Positions 24,480-36,652 of a stretch of 64,000 bases of DNA are shown here, one piece after another (position 1 is the stretch's first letter; the number at the start of each line of letters is the position of its first letter). The DNA is from Vigna angularis (Eukaryota; Streptophyta; Magnoliopsida; Fabales; Fabaceae). A program made the position numbers and the translations under genes. The stretch spans positions 21,039,444 through 21,103,443 of the forward strand of contig NC_068979.1 in NCBI RefSeq assembly GCF_016808095.1. The letters are read 5' to 3'. A model generated the notes under the pieces. It was given only the letters and a program-made list of their open reading frames with translations, ran no database searches and was not told where the DNA came from.

Positions 24480-25440
24480 ATAGATCAATCTTGACCCTCT
24501 AATGCTAAGTAATATTTTTGTGACTCACAACAATGGGCTTTTTTAAAGTCCTTGGTCTCAAAGTCTCTCATGAAGTGGGTTGGACTAGGGCTACGATCAA
24601 GTTAGTTCCTCCATCTCTTTTGTTCAAAACCTTATTAATGAATGATGATGGCATATCCCCTACCATGGCCCAAGCACTTCAAGGAGGGCTAGAGTCATTT
24701 GTGCAAGGTGAATCAAAGTTCTTTCTCTTAAGTTATCATGGAGCATCTATAGTATATTAAGAGTATTTAAACCTTGTATTGAGGGTCAAGTAATGTAGGT
24801 TTCTCTAGGCCATGTAATTTGGTCAAGTATAGGTTTCTTAGATTTGTATTAAGGCCTAATTAGTGTAGGTTTTTTTCTTAAGTTAATCATCTAAATCACG
24901 TGGAAAGTTGTGTCATATGTTATGCTTCCATTTGAGAGGATTTAGCTTTAGTAGTGACCACATAACACTCTAGGAATGGAGAAGATTTCTAAAAGTTAGT
25001 GGTCACATGTCCTTCCCTCATGAGAGGATTTATGGACACTTGTCTACTCCTTATAAGGCCACTTGGATAGGCATGCAAAATCTTGGTTTTTAGGAGACAT
25101 CCTTAGCCTATAAATAGAAGTGTCTCCTCTCATGTACTTTTGATGTTGAGTAATGTTATGCTGCCCATTTTTGGCCATACTACTTATCTTATATGAAGAC
25201 TAGAGCAACCCATGAAGCCTCTCTAGTCATATTTCTCTTAGAGTTGACCTAACCTCTCTTAGAGCATCAATAAACACCACCTTCACCACCATAAAACATC
25301 ACAAAACCATGAGCTTAGGTCCTTGTCCATCAAAGCTTTCGCACCTATCATCGCTTTCAAACCCATCATCCATTTACTCATCTCTATGACTTTCCTTATA
25401 GTTTTTCCCAACTTAGCTAGGAGATTGCCATCATGAGTTG
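24480..25440 (+). mobile_element. Fragment of another LTR retrotransposon with LTR promoter
   Basis: A short frame at 24533-24760 resembles the low-complexity C-terminal tail of a gypsy polyprotein, only weakly. It is followed by U3/R-like sequence with a TATA box (TATAAATAG, 25109-25117) and downstream sequence of LTR type. Boundaries and lineage are uncertain. I do not see coding domains. Confidence 0.4.
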
Positions 25441-25813
25441 TGGTTATAAGATATGAATGTTATTTTTCTAAACCAGTGGTTGCTCACTTCATTGTTAATA
25501 GCTCTTAATAGTTTTTCACATCATTATTAATAATTTTTGCGAACATTTTTCACTAACTTCAATATGTGAATGTTAGCTTTTACAAAATAATATTTTAATA
25601 TATTTAAAATTTACAAAATATATATACAATACTTCTTTATGTATGTAACAAAATGACATTTAAGTAAAGTAGTTTTATGTGCATATTTAACAAAATTTAT
25701 ATCAGAATTGAAAAAACACTAATAAAATTAAATTTAACGTATTAAAAAAAGAAATGTTCCAATTCTTATTGTACTTAAAAGTATATTTAAAATATTTAAT
25801 AATTGACTTGTTG

Positions 25814-25818
<5 letters not shown>

Positions 25819-25854
<36 letters not shown>
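25819..25854. repeat. (AT)n microsatellite
   Basis: About 18 AT units. Confidence 0.95.
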
Positions 25855-25858
<4 letters not shown>

Positions 25859-26679
25859 TTCCAATTCTAAGTTAATCAACATCCTAAAAATCGTTATATT
25901 TAATATATTATTTGTTTTAAAATTAGTGATTTGGTGACGATTTTAACATGTTATTACAATTAGTTAAGGATGGTGAAGGAAGGAAAATATTAGTAACTCA
26001 TATTTATAATTTTATTATGTATTTGCAAGTACATTTTGTTAGATTAATGTGAAAATGTTGTTAAAATTGGTGGTAATGGGAAATGAGACTTATGAAATGT
26101 GCATTTCTCAATTAAAAAAATAATGAACTTTTAAAAGATAGAAAGTTAATATAATAAACAATATCACAAGCCAACTCCAAATATTACTCCCTTATGAATC
26201 AAATGCATATCCTTTATTTGTCATACATCTCCTTTATTTTTCTCATGCTAAAAAGAAAAGCTTCACCCATAGAGCTTTGAGGAAATTTTACCATATGGGT
26301 TTTTTTTCCCAATCTACATGAACTAGGGTTAAGTCCTATGAAATAAGTTAATTTGACAAGTCTATCTATATACATATAAATATATTTTAATGGTAAGATT
26401 ATAATTTTATTATATTTTTCAAGAAAAGGCTAGTTAAGTGACATATTGTACAATAGGTTAAGACTAGTAGATGTTGTAGGGATGTTGAATGTGATAGATT
26501 TGTTAGAGATATTATAGTTAAACTAACAAGGAGTGTTAGACGTGATGATTCATATCCTCTAAATGTTATTTTTATAATTTTAGGCATTTATTCTTTATTA
26601 TAAGCTCGTAAAAAATGTAACTTTTATTATGACGAAAAATTATCTAACTTATGAATAAATCATCTATTCACATATGATA

Positions 26680-26680
<1 letters not shown>

Positions 26681-26728
<48 letters not shown>

Positions 26729-26739
26729 GTGTGTGTGTT
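26681..26739. repeat. (TA)n(TG)n microsatellite
   Basis: About 22 TA units, then a short GT run. Confidence 0.93.
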
Positions 26740-26875
26740 AGTTTGTATCATTTTTACAAAAAAAGAAATAAAAAATATGTAGGAAGTAAAAGCAAATATC
26801 ATATAAATGAATTAGATGATGCAAAAACAACACAAAATATCATTCATATATTTATAACTTTATTTGTAATGTATA

Positions 26876-26880
<5 letters not shown>

Positions 26881-26925
<45 letters not shown>
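26881..26925. repeat. (AT)n microsatellite
   Basis: About 22 AT units. Confidence 0.95.
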
Positions 26926-26930
<5 letters not shown>

Positions 26931-27899
26931 TTTAGTCTCTAAACTTGGACACAAAATTGAAATGATATATTTTGATATTTAAACTTAAAAAATAGATATA
27001 GTCTTTTAAACCAAACAACATTAATTTGTTTGAGTTGAAATATGTCAAATAATGTAAACAATTCAAATGTTAATATGAAATGTGTTTGAGATGTTAAAAA
27101 AATTTAACACAATTCAATTAAAAGGGCTCTACCATTTATTTTTAAAATTTAAAAACTAAAATGTATCAAAATTTGAAACAAAAAAAATTCAATTTCATAT
27201 CTAAATTTAGAGATTGAAAACATATTTAACCATATATATATATATAATATGTTTATTCCAAAAATATAAATACTAATTTAAAATTTTAATTATTAAATTC
27301 TCATTTGTTAAATAATATTTAGGAATATTATATTAAATTATTATGATCATAAAATATATATACCAATTTAATAAGATGAAATTAAAGACATCTCACTCCA
27401 TAAAATAATATGAAATATATAAGTAAAATAGTATAAAAATAATAAAAATCCTTTTTTCTTTCTTTTGGTAAGGCTTAATTACTAATTGATTCCTATATTG
27501 GTTGCTTTTATTCATAGTCATTTTTTTTCAGTTAAATTTCATTTTTGTTAATATCACTTGTTAGTGAGTAGTATTTGTGTATTTTTTATTTTGAAATGTT
27601 TTTTAATGTTACACAATCATTATCTTGTCACGTGATAATATCAAGTGTTTTTGTCACAATGACTGTGCCAATGCCATGCATGACAAGACCATGGAAAATA
27701 TCTTGTATTCAAATAGGATCAAATTATAATTTAATCTAATTATAGGTTATATATCCATGTTAAAATATTTTGTTTAAAATTTATACGTTAAATCATTCCA
27801 CTCAAATATTAAAATTAATTTAATTTTTTAATTTAAATTGAAAAAAATATTATTATAAATTAAGTTGACTATTGACTATAAGAACCAACTCATCCTTTA

Positions 27900-28198
27900 G
27901 GCTATGTTTTTTTGAGTGGATTTGAGGGAGTGGATTTGAGAAGATTTGAAGATAAATTTTTTTGTCGTTTATTTGAGTGAATTTGGAGGTAAATGAGAGT
28001 AAATTTGGAAATAATTTTTTTTAATTTGTCATGTCAATACAATTCTATACTAATTCTCACAAATTTTATTTCCAAATTCACTCTTATTAACCTCCAAATT
28101 CACTCATATTTATCTCCAAATTCACTCAACTAAACGACAAAAAAATTTATCTTCGAATATTCTTAAATTCTCTCAAATCCACTCAAAAGAACATGACC
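27900..28198. mobile_element. Tourist-like MITE (PIF/Harbinger type)
   Basis: A 299-bp element with long terminal inverted repeats, about 115 bp each and imperfect. The left end GGCTATGTTTTTTTGAGTGG pairs with the right end read in reverse, GGTCATGTTCTTTTGAGTGG. It is flanked by the trinucleotide TTA on both sides (27897-27899 and 28199-28201), the target duplication of PIF/Harbinger elements. It has no coding capacity. The arms contain repeats of GAGTGAATTTGGAG. Confidence 0.8.
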
Positions 28199-28201
28199 TT
28201 A

Positions 28202-30254
28202 AAGAAAAACGAAAAAAAATGCAAAATTATTGTTGTAACTTTTACATTTTAATATTTAAGAAAATTAAAAAGTATTTTTTTCTTTGTTAGTTTATTTATA
28301 AATATAATTCCTCTGAAAAAAATAATATTCACATGAGATTTAAACTAAAATATTAATATATTTTACATCTTTTAATTATCTATTTAAATTAATTTTATAA
28401 AATAAATATATTTTTTATAATTTTTCATAAAATAGAAAATGTTTTGTAATTTATTCATTTTTATTGATAAGTAATATGAATTCAAGATTATTTTAGGCCT
28501 AGACAATATTGCTCGATTCAATTAAATAAAAAAGTAAATATGAAAATTGAATTAAATACAAAATTGATACTTAATTCTGACGTTACTTCATGACATTAAT
28601 ATTGTCACATTAATATTATGTGACACTAACATTATTGTATAAGAGTGACACTATCACATAACACAATAATATATTATATGACACAATAAAAATAATTCCA
28701 TATGAAAAAAATTTTCAAAAATTGAAATAGAAATGAAAAAAATAAAAATACTGCTATAAAACGTTTACAAAGACAACGATAATGTAATTATGCAAATTGA
28801 ACTAAATTAAACCAATTTAACAAAAATGAAACTTAATTTAAAAAAAATTAAACTAAATTAAAATAACAAATATAGGTATACATTAGTAATTAAATTAGAT
28901 CATTACAATTGATACATGAAAATGTGAATAAGATTATTTTTTTCATGTTTCTGTTTTCGCCTTCTTTTTTTCACTTTGCAGTGAAATCCATTTATAGTAA
29001 AAAATTATGTTAATATTATAGTAAATATTTTTACCTTCCATTCTTATCACTTAGGACGAGAAATAAACTGAGCCCCCGCAACTCCTCCCTTCCAAATTTT
29101 TTTTTGCCTTTTTTCTAATAGCAAGTCTTATAATATTTTTATAAAATAATAAAATGTTTAAACAATTCATAAATAATATAATTTAGTATATTGTATTATA
29201 AGTTTTGAAATTTTACACCCCTCCTCTACCATAAGTCTGTATCTTCCTCTTTGATGTTAACATTTTTCTTTCTGCATTGAACATTCTTATATGTTTATCT
29301 TTGTACCAAATATATTTGAATCTCTCATGTGCACTCTAATTTATGTCTATTTCCTACATCTATCATTAACCAATATTGAAACTCTTTCTCTTTGTATTTT
29401 TTATTTTTATAATATCTATATTGATTTATTAACAAATATAAAGTGTTTAAAAATAATCAATGAATATATATCTAAGTATGCTTAATTTATATTCTACTCA
29501 ATTTATGTACTTTTATAAATCAATTATTATTTGCGAAGAATCAATTACATGTCACAAAATAACTTAGTAAATTGATTCTTATCTCAAGTGTATTATTTAG
29601 TTTTTATCTTTGATATATTATCTGGTTACCATATGATAACAAAGTATAACAATAAATAAATAAATAATTTAATAAAACAAGTATTAACATATTTCGTTTT
29701 TACAATAAAAAAATATCAGTACAAAAACTTAATTTTATTAGTTTGTTTAAACTTGATTAATAAATAAGGTAATAGAACACATGTTTCGTCTTTAATAATA
29801 ATTGTTATGTGTGTTTACTAAAATCAATTAGCATTAATAATTAACCTTAAACAGAGTCGAAAGATTTTAAATTAGAAGAAAAAAAGATAAAAGACGCTCT
29901 GAAACCTTAATTTTGCATATTAAAAACATGTACACATGTTTAATTACATATAAGCAATTAACGAATTTCATATAAAACTAATAAAATTGAAGTTTTTGAA
30001 TTAAAATTATTATTTTTTTCTTATTATATATATTAACACTTACTGTAATGGAATGACTAATTACTAAAAATAAAATCATAGAAACTTAGCAATACTCACA
30101 ATATTCGAGAATGGGCCTTAAGCATTATACATATATGTATGAACCTTCATTCTGCTTTAGAGTGTTATAAACATTAAACTCAATTGAATGTTTTGATGAA
30201 TCAATATTATATAATTCAGACCAGGAATTGGACTCAGGTTTCATTCTCGAACAT
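28202..30254. other. AT-rich spacer
   Basis: Very AT-rich, without coding sequence, transposon ends or RNA genes that I can support. The open frame at 29291-29485 is low complexity. Confidence 0.6.
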
Positions 30255-30263
30255 TAATGTTAA

Positions 30264-30942
30264 GGGAGTTGCTCCCTCCACCCCCACACATCTCTTCCTC
30301 CACCTCCCCTTTACCTTTTTGCCCCTTCCTCCACCTTTCCTTTACTATTTTGCCCCTCAGTAAAATTTTATTTTTAAAATTATTGTTTTTTAATTTTATT
30401 CATTTATAACATATTTCACTGATAACCTACGTAGTTCCTTGTATGAGTAAAATATTTTTCTGCAAAGCTTGGTGATCGTGAAAAGAATTATCAAGAAATC
30501 TTCCTCTTGTTCTCGGTGCAGTGCGTTTATGGTGTAGTGTCCTTGTCGTGGTTCCTCTCCAGGTACGTAGTCATAATCCTTCCTATAATTCTAAACCCTA
30601 AACCCTTCCCATACTTCCAATAATCCTTTGAATATCCAAGCCTATAATCCTTGCATGAGCCGCAAAACGTAGTAAAATAAAAACGAAACCTAAAAGGAAC
30701 ACTGCCTCTGGACGGATGACATCCTTCAACGGATGTCAACATCCGTTTAAGGCGAAACGGATGTCGACATCCGTTTTGCCTTAAACGGATGTTGACATCC
30801 GTTGAAGGATGTCATCCGTCCAGAGACAGTGTTCCTTTTAACTTTTGAGGATATAATTGTCATTTTAGAAGGATATAATTGGCATTTTAAAAAATTGGGG
30901 AGGTGGAGGAAGAGACGTGTGGGGGTGGAGGGAGCAACTCCC
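30264..30942. mobile_element. Non-autonomous Mutator-like element with a large internal palindrome
   Basis: A 679-bp element. Its ends are 46-bp inverted repeats with one mismatch, starting GGGAGTTGCTCCCTCCACCC. A perfect 9-bp target duplication, TAATGTTAA, flanks it (30255-30263 and 30943-30951); nine bases is the size made by Mutator transposases. There is no transposase. The interior has pyrimidine-rich repeats near the left end, a unique middle part and a 150-bp palindrome (30691-30840). The class call rests on duplication length; the 46-bp arms are short for classic Mutator elements. Confidence 0.8.
30691..30840. repeat. 150-bp near-perfect palindrome with no spacer
   Basis: Two 75-bp arms meet at GTCGAC (30763-30768), with only two mismatched pairs found by eye. 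Within each arm the motif ACGGATGT/ACATCCGT recurs, making smaller palindromes inside the large one. It can form a cruciform in DNA or one long hairpin in RNA. Confidence 0.95.
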
Positions 30943-30951
30943 TAATGTTAA

Positions 30952-31514
30952 TAGGCTTTAATAGTAATTTCGGAAATTTTAAGACAGCTTTGATAATAAT
31001 TCTAATTCTTATGAATGTTGGTTTTGCCTTAAATGAAAGTTTGTATACGCCGTTTTTGAGACATATACACAAATAATTGATTTTAGGAGGATTACTTTCC
31101 ATTAAAAACCCTAAATAATTATCGGCGGTTAATAACAAAAACCGCCCCTAAAATATAATTTTTTATTATTTTTAGAATTACTTACTCAACCTGTATATCT
31201 CCTCCCCGCACTTTCAGTATTCATCTAATCTAATTCTCTAAAAGTATCTAAGTCCTAATCTCGTTTTCCTCCTTTATCAAAATTTTTCCCAAATCCTTCC
31301 CTACACCACAATCTTCTCCTGCTTGGCTTCGTGTTCGTTTTCTACTGCTTGGTTCAGCTTCGAGGTGGAGGCATCGAGGAATTTGTGGGTTGAGCGAGGT
31401 TGAGGTGCTCTGGCGTACTCCTGCACTGACCGTCAAGGTAAGACTGTGTTCGATCTTAGCTCTATGATTTAGCTTTTCGAAGTCATCCACTGCTACCACC
31501 GCTCCTCCTGAATC
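30952..31514 (+). other. Left flank of the copia insertion, possible 5' part of a disrupted gene
   Basis: From about 31200 the sequence is pyrimidine-rich, like a plant 5' leader, and has a possible donor site (CAAG|GTAAGA, about 31437). The last 35 bases before the copia element are open in the frame that continues after it (see 36653). I do not recognise a product. Confidence 0.35.
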
Positions 31515-32053
31515 TGTTGGATAAACATAAATGGGTCTCACACCCTAAATTAAGGGTCAATGCTTTTCCATGTTTTGCTCCATGTTTTCCTCCATGTTTT
31601 GCTCCATGTTTTCAGCTTTGTTGTTTTGGTGTTTTGTGTGAAACTCTTCTATAAAAGGATAGAAGCAAAGAAGGCAAAGAACACACCAACACAGAGAAGC
31701 AAAAACACAAACCATCGTGAGAGAAGTGAAGCCACGGTGAAGGAGAGAAAAACAGAGAGAGTCTGTTTTGTGAGTGTGTGACATAGAGAGAGTTTTGTAT
31801 ACCATCCGAGAGGGTGAGATTAATTGAGAGATCCTCAAAGAGTGAGAGAAACACTGTAATCCTACTTTCATAGTGGAGATATTTTTCTGGACTAGGTCCC
31901 GTGGTTTTTTCCGAGAGAATTTTCCATGTTAAAAATTTCTGGTGTTATTTTTCCTACGCCTACACTTTCATTTACACTTCTATTTCTACGCTTCCGCATA
32001 GTGCCCATTTTGGGATTCATAGAGGAGGGAACAAATACTGTTGTTTCCCAACA
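31515..32053 (+). repeat. 5' LTR of the copia element
   Basis: 539 bp, TGTTGG...CCCAACA. It differs from the 3' LTR by more than a dozen substitutions and a net 11-bp length change near its end. A 12-bp unit (CATGTTTTGCTC/CATGTTTTCCTC) is repeated about four times at 31568-31613. Confidence 0.93.
31650..31657 (+). promoter_or_regulatory. TATA box of the copia 5' LTR
   Basis: TATAAAAG inside the LTR, with the matching copy at 36260-36267. It should set the transcript start of the element. Confidence 0.65.
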
Positions 32054-32054
32054 G

Positions 32055-32066
32055 TGATATCAGAGC
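32055..32066 (+). other. Copia primer binding site
   Basis: TGATATCAGAGC follows the 5' LTR. It matches the initiator-methionine tRNA type site with one change from TGGTATCAGAGC. Confidence 0.85.
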
Positions 32067-32093
32067 TACCGGTTCGAAAAAAGTCAGAATCCT

Positions 32094-35000
32094 GTGAAAC
32101 TCAAGATGGAAGGAGACATGTTCAAGTTAACTGCGGATAATTATTCCTACTGGAAGCCGATGATGGAAGATCGTCTATACTGCAAGGATTTGTATGAGCC
32201 GATCACAAATCTAGAAATTTCGAAAGGAAAGACCGAAAAAGACTGGGAGATTCTGAATCGTAAAGCAGTGGCTATGATTCGAAAATACATCGATAGAAGT
32301 CTCTTTGAGCATGTATCGACTTATACCAATGCGTATGAGTTATGGACAAAGCTTGAATCAATGATTCAAAAGAAGACTCCCAGGAACAAAGCTCACCTAG
32401 TCAGATGACTCGTAAAGTTGGAGTACTCTAACGACCAGAATATGATCAAGCATCTCAATACCTTCAAAGGTATTGTGAACCAGTTAATGAAAGCATATAT
32501 GAAAATTGATGATGAATTACAGGCTCTTTTACTCCTTAGTTCTCTACCTGAGAGCTGGGACACATTGGTGGTCACTCTTAGTAACTCAGCACCAGATGGA
32601 AAGCTCAGTCTGGATAACATCACAGACAGTTTACTGAATGAAGAATCCAGAAGGAAAGAAAGGGGATCGAGTAGTCACTTAGAAGCCAATGTTGTTGAGA
32701 ATAGAGGAAGGAGTGAACACAAAAGCAAAGGAAAACGTGAAAAGTCACGAGGAAGATTCAAGTCTCGTTCCAAAGGTTTGACATGATTTTATTGTGGAAA
32801 AGATGGTCACAAGAAGCCAGAATGTAGATTCCTGAAGAGAGATCAGAAGAATGGAACTGTACACCCTGATGTGGTAGATCTCAAAAAGAAGCTGGAAGAA
32901 AAGACCACAACGACGGTGGTATCAAATGATGAGAATGTGTTCCTTATCACTGAGGTAAACTATCTAAATATTGCTTTTGATGACTGCACTTGGATAGTAG
33001 ATATCGGAGCATCTTTCCATGTTACTCCTCATGAGGGATTCTTCTCATCCTATCAAAAAGGAGACTTTGGTAAAGATGGGAAATCATGTCACAAGCAAAA
33101 TTGTGGGCATAGGAGAAGTGACTTTAACGACAGAAAATGGAAACAAATTTGTGTTGAAGGAGGTAAGACATGTACCAGATATGCGTCAAAACCTTATCTC
33201 AGTTGGCAAATTAGATGATGCTGGAATGAACAACCAATTCAGCGATGGAAGATGGAAACTCTGTCGAGGAAGCATGATTGTTGCTCGAGGCAAAAAGGAA
33301 GGCTCTTTGTACGTCATGCAAGGAAAGATATGCAAAGGAGAGACAAATGTTGCTCAAGAAGAAAGTAAGGAGTTATGGCACAAAAGACTAGGCCACATGA
33401 GCGAGAAAGGATTAGAGATCCTTGCGAAAGATCATCTCCAGAGTATAAAAGGACAACCACTTGAATTATGTGAAGACTGCCTAGCAGGTAAGCAGCGTAA
33501 AGTGTCCTTCCGTAGATCTGAAAGTGGAAGAAGAAAAGAGCATATTTTGGATCTTGTACACTCAGATGTTTGTTCAACATCTGAAAATTTCCTTGGTGGT
33601 GCTCAATATTTTGTTACCTTCATCGATGACCACTCTAGAAAATTGTGGGTCTATCCATTGAAGAGAAAAGATGAAGTTCTACGAATCTTCAAGGAGTTTC
33701 ACGCCTCAGTTGAACGTGAAACTGGTAGAAAGTTGAAATGTTTGAGAAGTGATAATGGTGGAGAATACAAAGGTCCGTTCGAGCACTATTGCAAGACTCA
33801 TGGGATCAAACATGAGAAAGTACCTCCCAAGACACCTCAGATGAATGGTGTAGCTGAAAGATTCAATAGAACGATTGCCGAGAAGGTCAGGAGCATGTTG
33901 TCTCACGCAAAACTTCCCAAGTCATTCTGGGGGGAGGCAGTGGTGACAACAGCTGATTTAATCAACTTATCACCTTCAAGACCATTAAACGGTAAGATAC
34001 CAGAAGAAGTATGGTCTGGTAAAAAGGCCTCATATCGCAACTTGAGAGTCTTCGGATGTAAGGCATCAGTTCACATTCCGAAAGATGAAAGAGCAAAGCT
34101 CGATGCTAAAGCGAAAGAGTGCATATACCTTGGTTCTCCAAGAGATGAATTTGGTTTCAGATTATGGGATCCTGCAAACAGAAAGATTGTTCGAAGCAGA
34201 GATGTGGTGTTCTTTGAAGATCAGACAATCCTAGACATCAAGAAAGTGGAGAAACCAACATTTAAGCTGATAAGTGATCAAAGCCCTATTGTGATGAACA
34301 ACTTAGGGGGAGAGACTCATCAAGCCGAACCAGAGTTATAACTTGATGAAATGGCTGAAGAAGCAGATCAACCTAATCTGACGGAAGAAGATCAACCAAT
34401 TGAGGATGCTCCTCAAGAACCCCAATTGAGACGATCAACAAGGCAGAAACAACCGTCAAGAAGGTATTTTTCAGATGAATATGTTAATTTTACTGATGAA
34501 GGCGAACCTCAAAGCTTTGTAGAAGCAATGGAGATGAAAGACAAAGACAAATGGTTGCAAGCCATGGAAGAAGAGATTCAATCCTTAAAGGAAAATCAGA
34601 CTTATGATTTGGTAGAATTACCAAAAGAAAGGAGAGCATTGCAAAACAAATGGGTGTTCAAGCTCAAGAATGAAGAGAACAACCCAAGCCCAAGGTACAA
34701 AGCACGAATTGTTGTGAAGGGATGCAACCAGAAGAAAGGAATAGATTTTGATGAAATATTCTCACCAGTAGTGAATATGACATCCATTAGAGCGATTCTC
34801 GGTCTGGAAGCAACACTAGACCTGGAGATTGAACAACTGGACGTCAAGACAGCATTCTTACATGGAGACCTAGAAGAAGAAATTTACATGAAGCAACCAG
34901 AGGGTTTTGAAGAACCAGGCAAAGAACACTTGGTGTGTCATCTGAAGAAAAGCCTCTATGGTCTGAAGCAAGCTCCAAGACAATGGTACAAGAAATTTGA

Positions 35001-36072
35001 TTCCTTCATGATCCAACATAATTTCAAGAAGACCTCCGCAGACCATTGCGTGTTTGTGAAGCATTATGAAAATGGTGAGTCCATCATACTTCTCTTGTAT
35101 GTTGATGATATGTTGATTGTAGGGAAGAACAAAATTAAAATAGCAGCTCTCAAGAAGGCATTGGGCAAGTCTTTTGCCATGAAAGACCTGGGTGCAGTAA
35201 AGAAGATACTTGGAATGAAAATCTCTAGAGATCATTCTAGAAGAATGCTATGGGTATCTCAAGAAGATTATATTGAGAAGATTCTAAAAAGGTTCAACAT
35301 GCACAATGCCAAATCTGCTCGTGTTCCAATTGCTGGACATTTCAAACTCAGCAAGTCTCAATGTCCAAAGAATGAAGAAGAAAAAGAAGAAATGAACAAG
35401 GTACCCTACTCTTCTGCTGTGGGTAGCCTTATGTATGCAATGGTTTGTACAAGGCCAGATATTGGCTATGTTGTAGGAGTTGTGAGCAGATACCTGTCGA
35501 ATCCAAGAAAGGAGCATTGGGAAGTTGTTAAGTGGATACTAAGGTATCTAAGAGGATCTGCCAAAAGAAGCTTGTGTTTTGGCAATGGAGATCTAAAGCT
35601 AATCGGATATTCAGACTTAGACATGACTGGAGATGTCGATTCAAGGAAGTCAATATCAGGTTATCTGATTACTTTTGCAGGGGGAGCTGTTTCTTGGCAG
35701 TCAAAACTACAAAAATGTGTGACATTGTCTACTGCTGAAGCAGAGTATGTAGTGGTGACTGAAGCCTCTAAAGAGATGTTATGGATGAAGAATTTCCTAA
35801 GTGAATTAGGACATAATCAAGATGATTATGTGGTGAATTGTGATAATCAAAGTACCATTCATCTAACCAAGAACCCCATGTTCCATTCACGCTCGAAGCA
35901 TATCGACGTGCGGTATCACTGGATACGAGAAGCGCTGGATGAGAAGAAATTGAAGATAGAGAAAATCCATACAGACTTGAATTGGTCTGATATGATGACT
36001 AAGTTAGTACCAACCAAGAAGGTTGAAGATTGTTGTGAAGGTGCTGGTGTCGTAGTACCTTTTTTCAACTAA
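32094..36072 (+). pseudogene. Copia gag-pol polyprotein, disabled
   Basis: Domains in order: gag (32094-32786), a zinc knuckle at about 32784-32830, protease (WIVDIGASFHV, where the usual DSGA reads DIGA), integrase (33380-33950, zinc region plus HSDVC, SDNGGEY and AERFNR catalytic blocks), reverse transcriptase (about 34620-35250, with LLYVDDMLIVG) and RNase H up to 36072. Lesions are TGA at 32406-32408, TGA at 32784-32786 (replacing the first knuckle cysteine), a frame change near 33063-33075, and TAA at 34339-34341. The upstream frame is phase 0 and everything after about 33070 is phase 1. The protein therefore cannot be made as one chain. The long open 34351-36072 segment could still encode reverse transcriptase plus RNase H alone. 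Confidence 0.93.
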
Positions 36073-36111
36073 GTCAAGATGCAAAGATGGGAAAGAAGAT
36101 CCATTTAAGTT

Positions 36112-36121
36112 TATGGGGGAG
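36112..36121 (+). other. Copia polypurine tract
   Basis: TATGGGGGAG lies just before the 3' LTR, the expected priming position. Confidence 0.75.
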
Positions 36122-36124
36122 TTT

Positions 36125-36652
36125 TGTTGGATAAACATAAATGGGTCCCACACCCTAAATTAAGGGTCAATGCTTTTCCATGTTTTGCTCCATGTTTTCC
36201 TCCATGTTTTGCTCCATGTTTTCAGCTTTGTTGTTTTGGTGTTTTGTGTGAAACTCTTCTATAAAAGGATAGAAGCAAAGAAGGCAAATAACACACCAAC
36301 ACAAAGAAGCAAAAACACAAACCATCGTGAGAGAAGTGAAGCCATGGTGAAGGAGAGAAAAACAGAGAGAGTCTGTTTTGTGAGTGTGTGACATAGAGAG
36401 AGTTTTGTATACCATCCGAGAGGGTGAGATTAATTGAGAGATCCTCAGAGAGTGAGAGAAACACTGTAATCCTACTTTCATAGTGGAGATATTTTTCTGG
36501 ACTAGGTCCCGTGGTTTTTTCCGAGAGGATTTTCCACGTTAAAATTTCCAGTGTTAATTTTCTCTTTTCCTACGCTTTTATTTTTTACGCTTCCGCATAG
36601 TGCCCATTTTGGGGTTCACAGAGGAGGGAACAAGTACCGTTGTTTCCCAACA
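36125..36652 (+). repeat. 3' LTR of the copia element
   Basis: 528 bp with the same ends as the 5' LTR. TATAAAAG is at 36260-36267. Confidence 0.93.

Larger units (their letters stand above)
25441..27899. other. AT-rich spacer with three microsatellites
   Basis: Very AT-rich, with (AT)n or (TA)n runs at 25819-25854, 26681-26739 (ending in GT units) and 26881-26925. The open frame across the last two encodes only Tyr-Ile repeats. No gene is seen. Confidence 0.6.
31515..36652 (+). mobile_element. Decayed Ty1/copia retrotransposon
   Basis: A 5138-bp element: LTRs 31515-32053 and 36125-36652, primer site 32055-32066, polyprotein region 32094-36072, purine tract 36112-36121. The 5-bp target duplication GAATC flanks it (31510-31514 and 36653-36657). 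Domain order (gag, protease, integrase, reverse transcriptase, RNase H) is that of copia. The sequence type resembles the Tnt1/Tork lineage. Confidence 0.95.

Noticed and set aside
24533..24760. Frame of 75 codons as a small host gene
   Set aside because: Its context (TATA-bearing LTR-like sequence directly after it) and weak resemblance to a gypsy polyprotein tail favour a retroelement fragment.
26674..26982. Open frame of 102 codons
   Set aside because: Mostly Tyr-Ile repeats read from the AT microsatellites.
30527..30742. Minus-strand frame in the Mutator-like element as a captured gene
   Set aside because: It reads into the palindrome and shows no domain, so capture is not supported.
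31557..31871. Frames of 70-104 codons on both strands, duplicated at 36167-36481
   Set aside because: They are inside the copia LTRs; the Glu-Asn-Met repeats come from a 12-bp tandem repeat.
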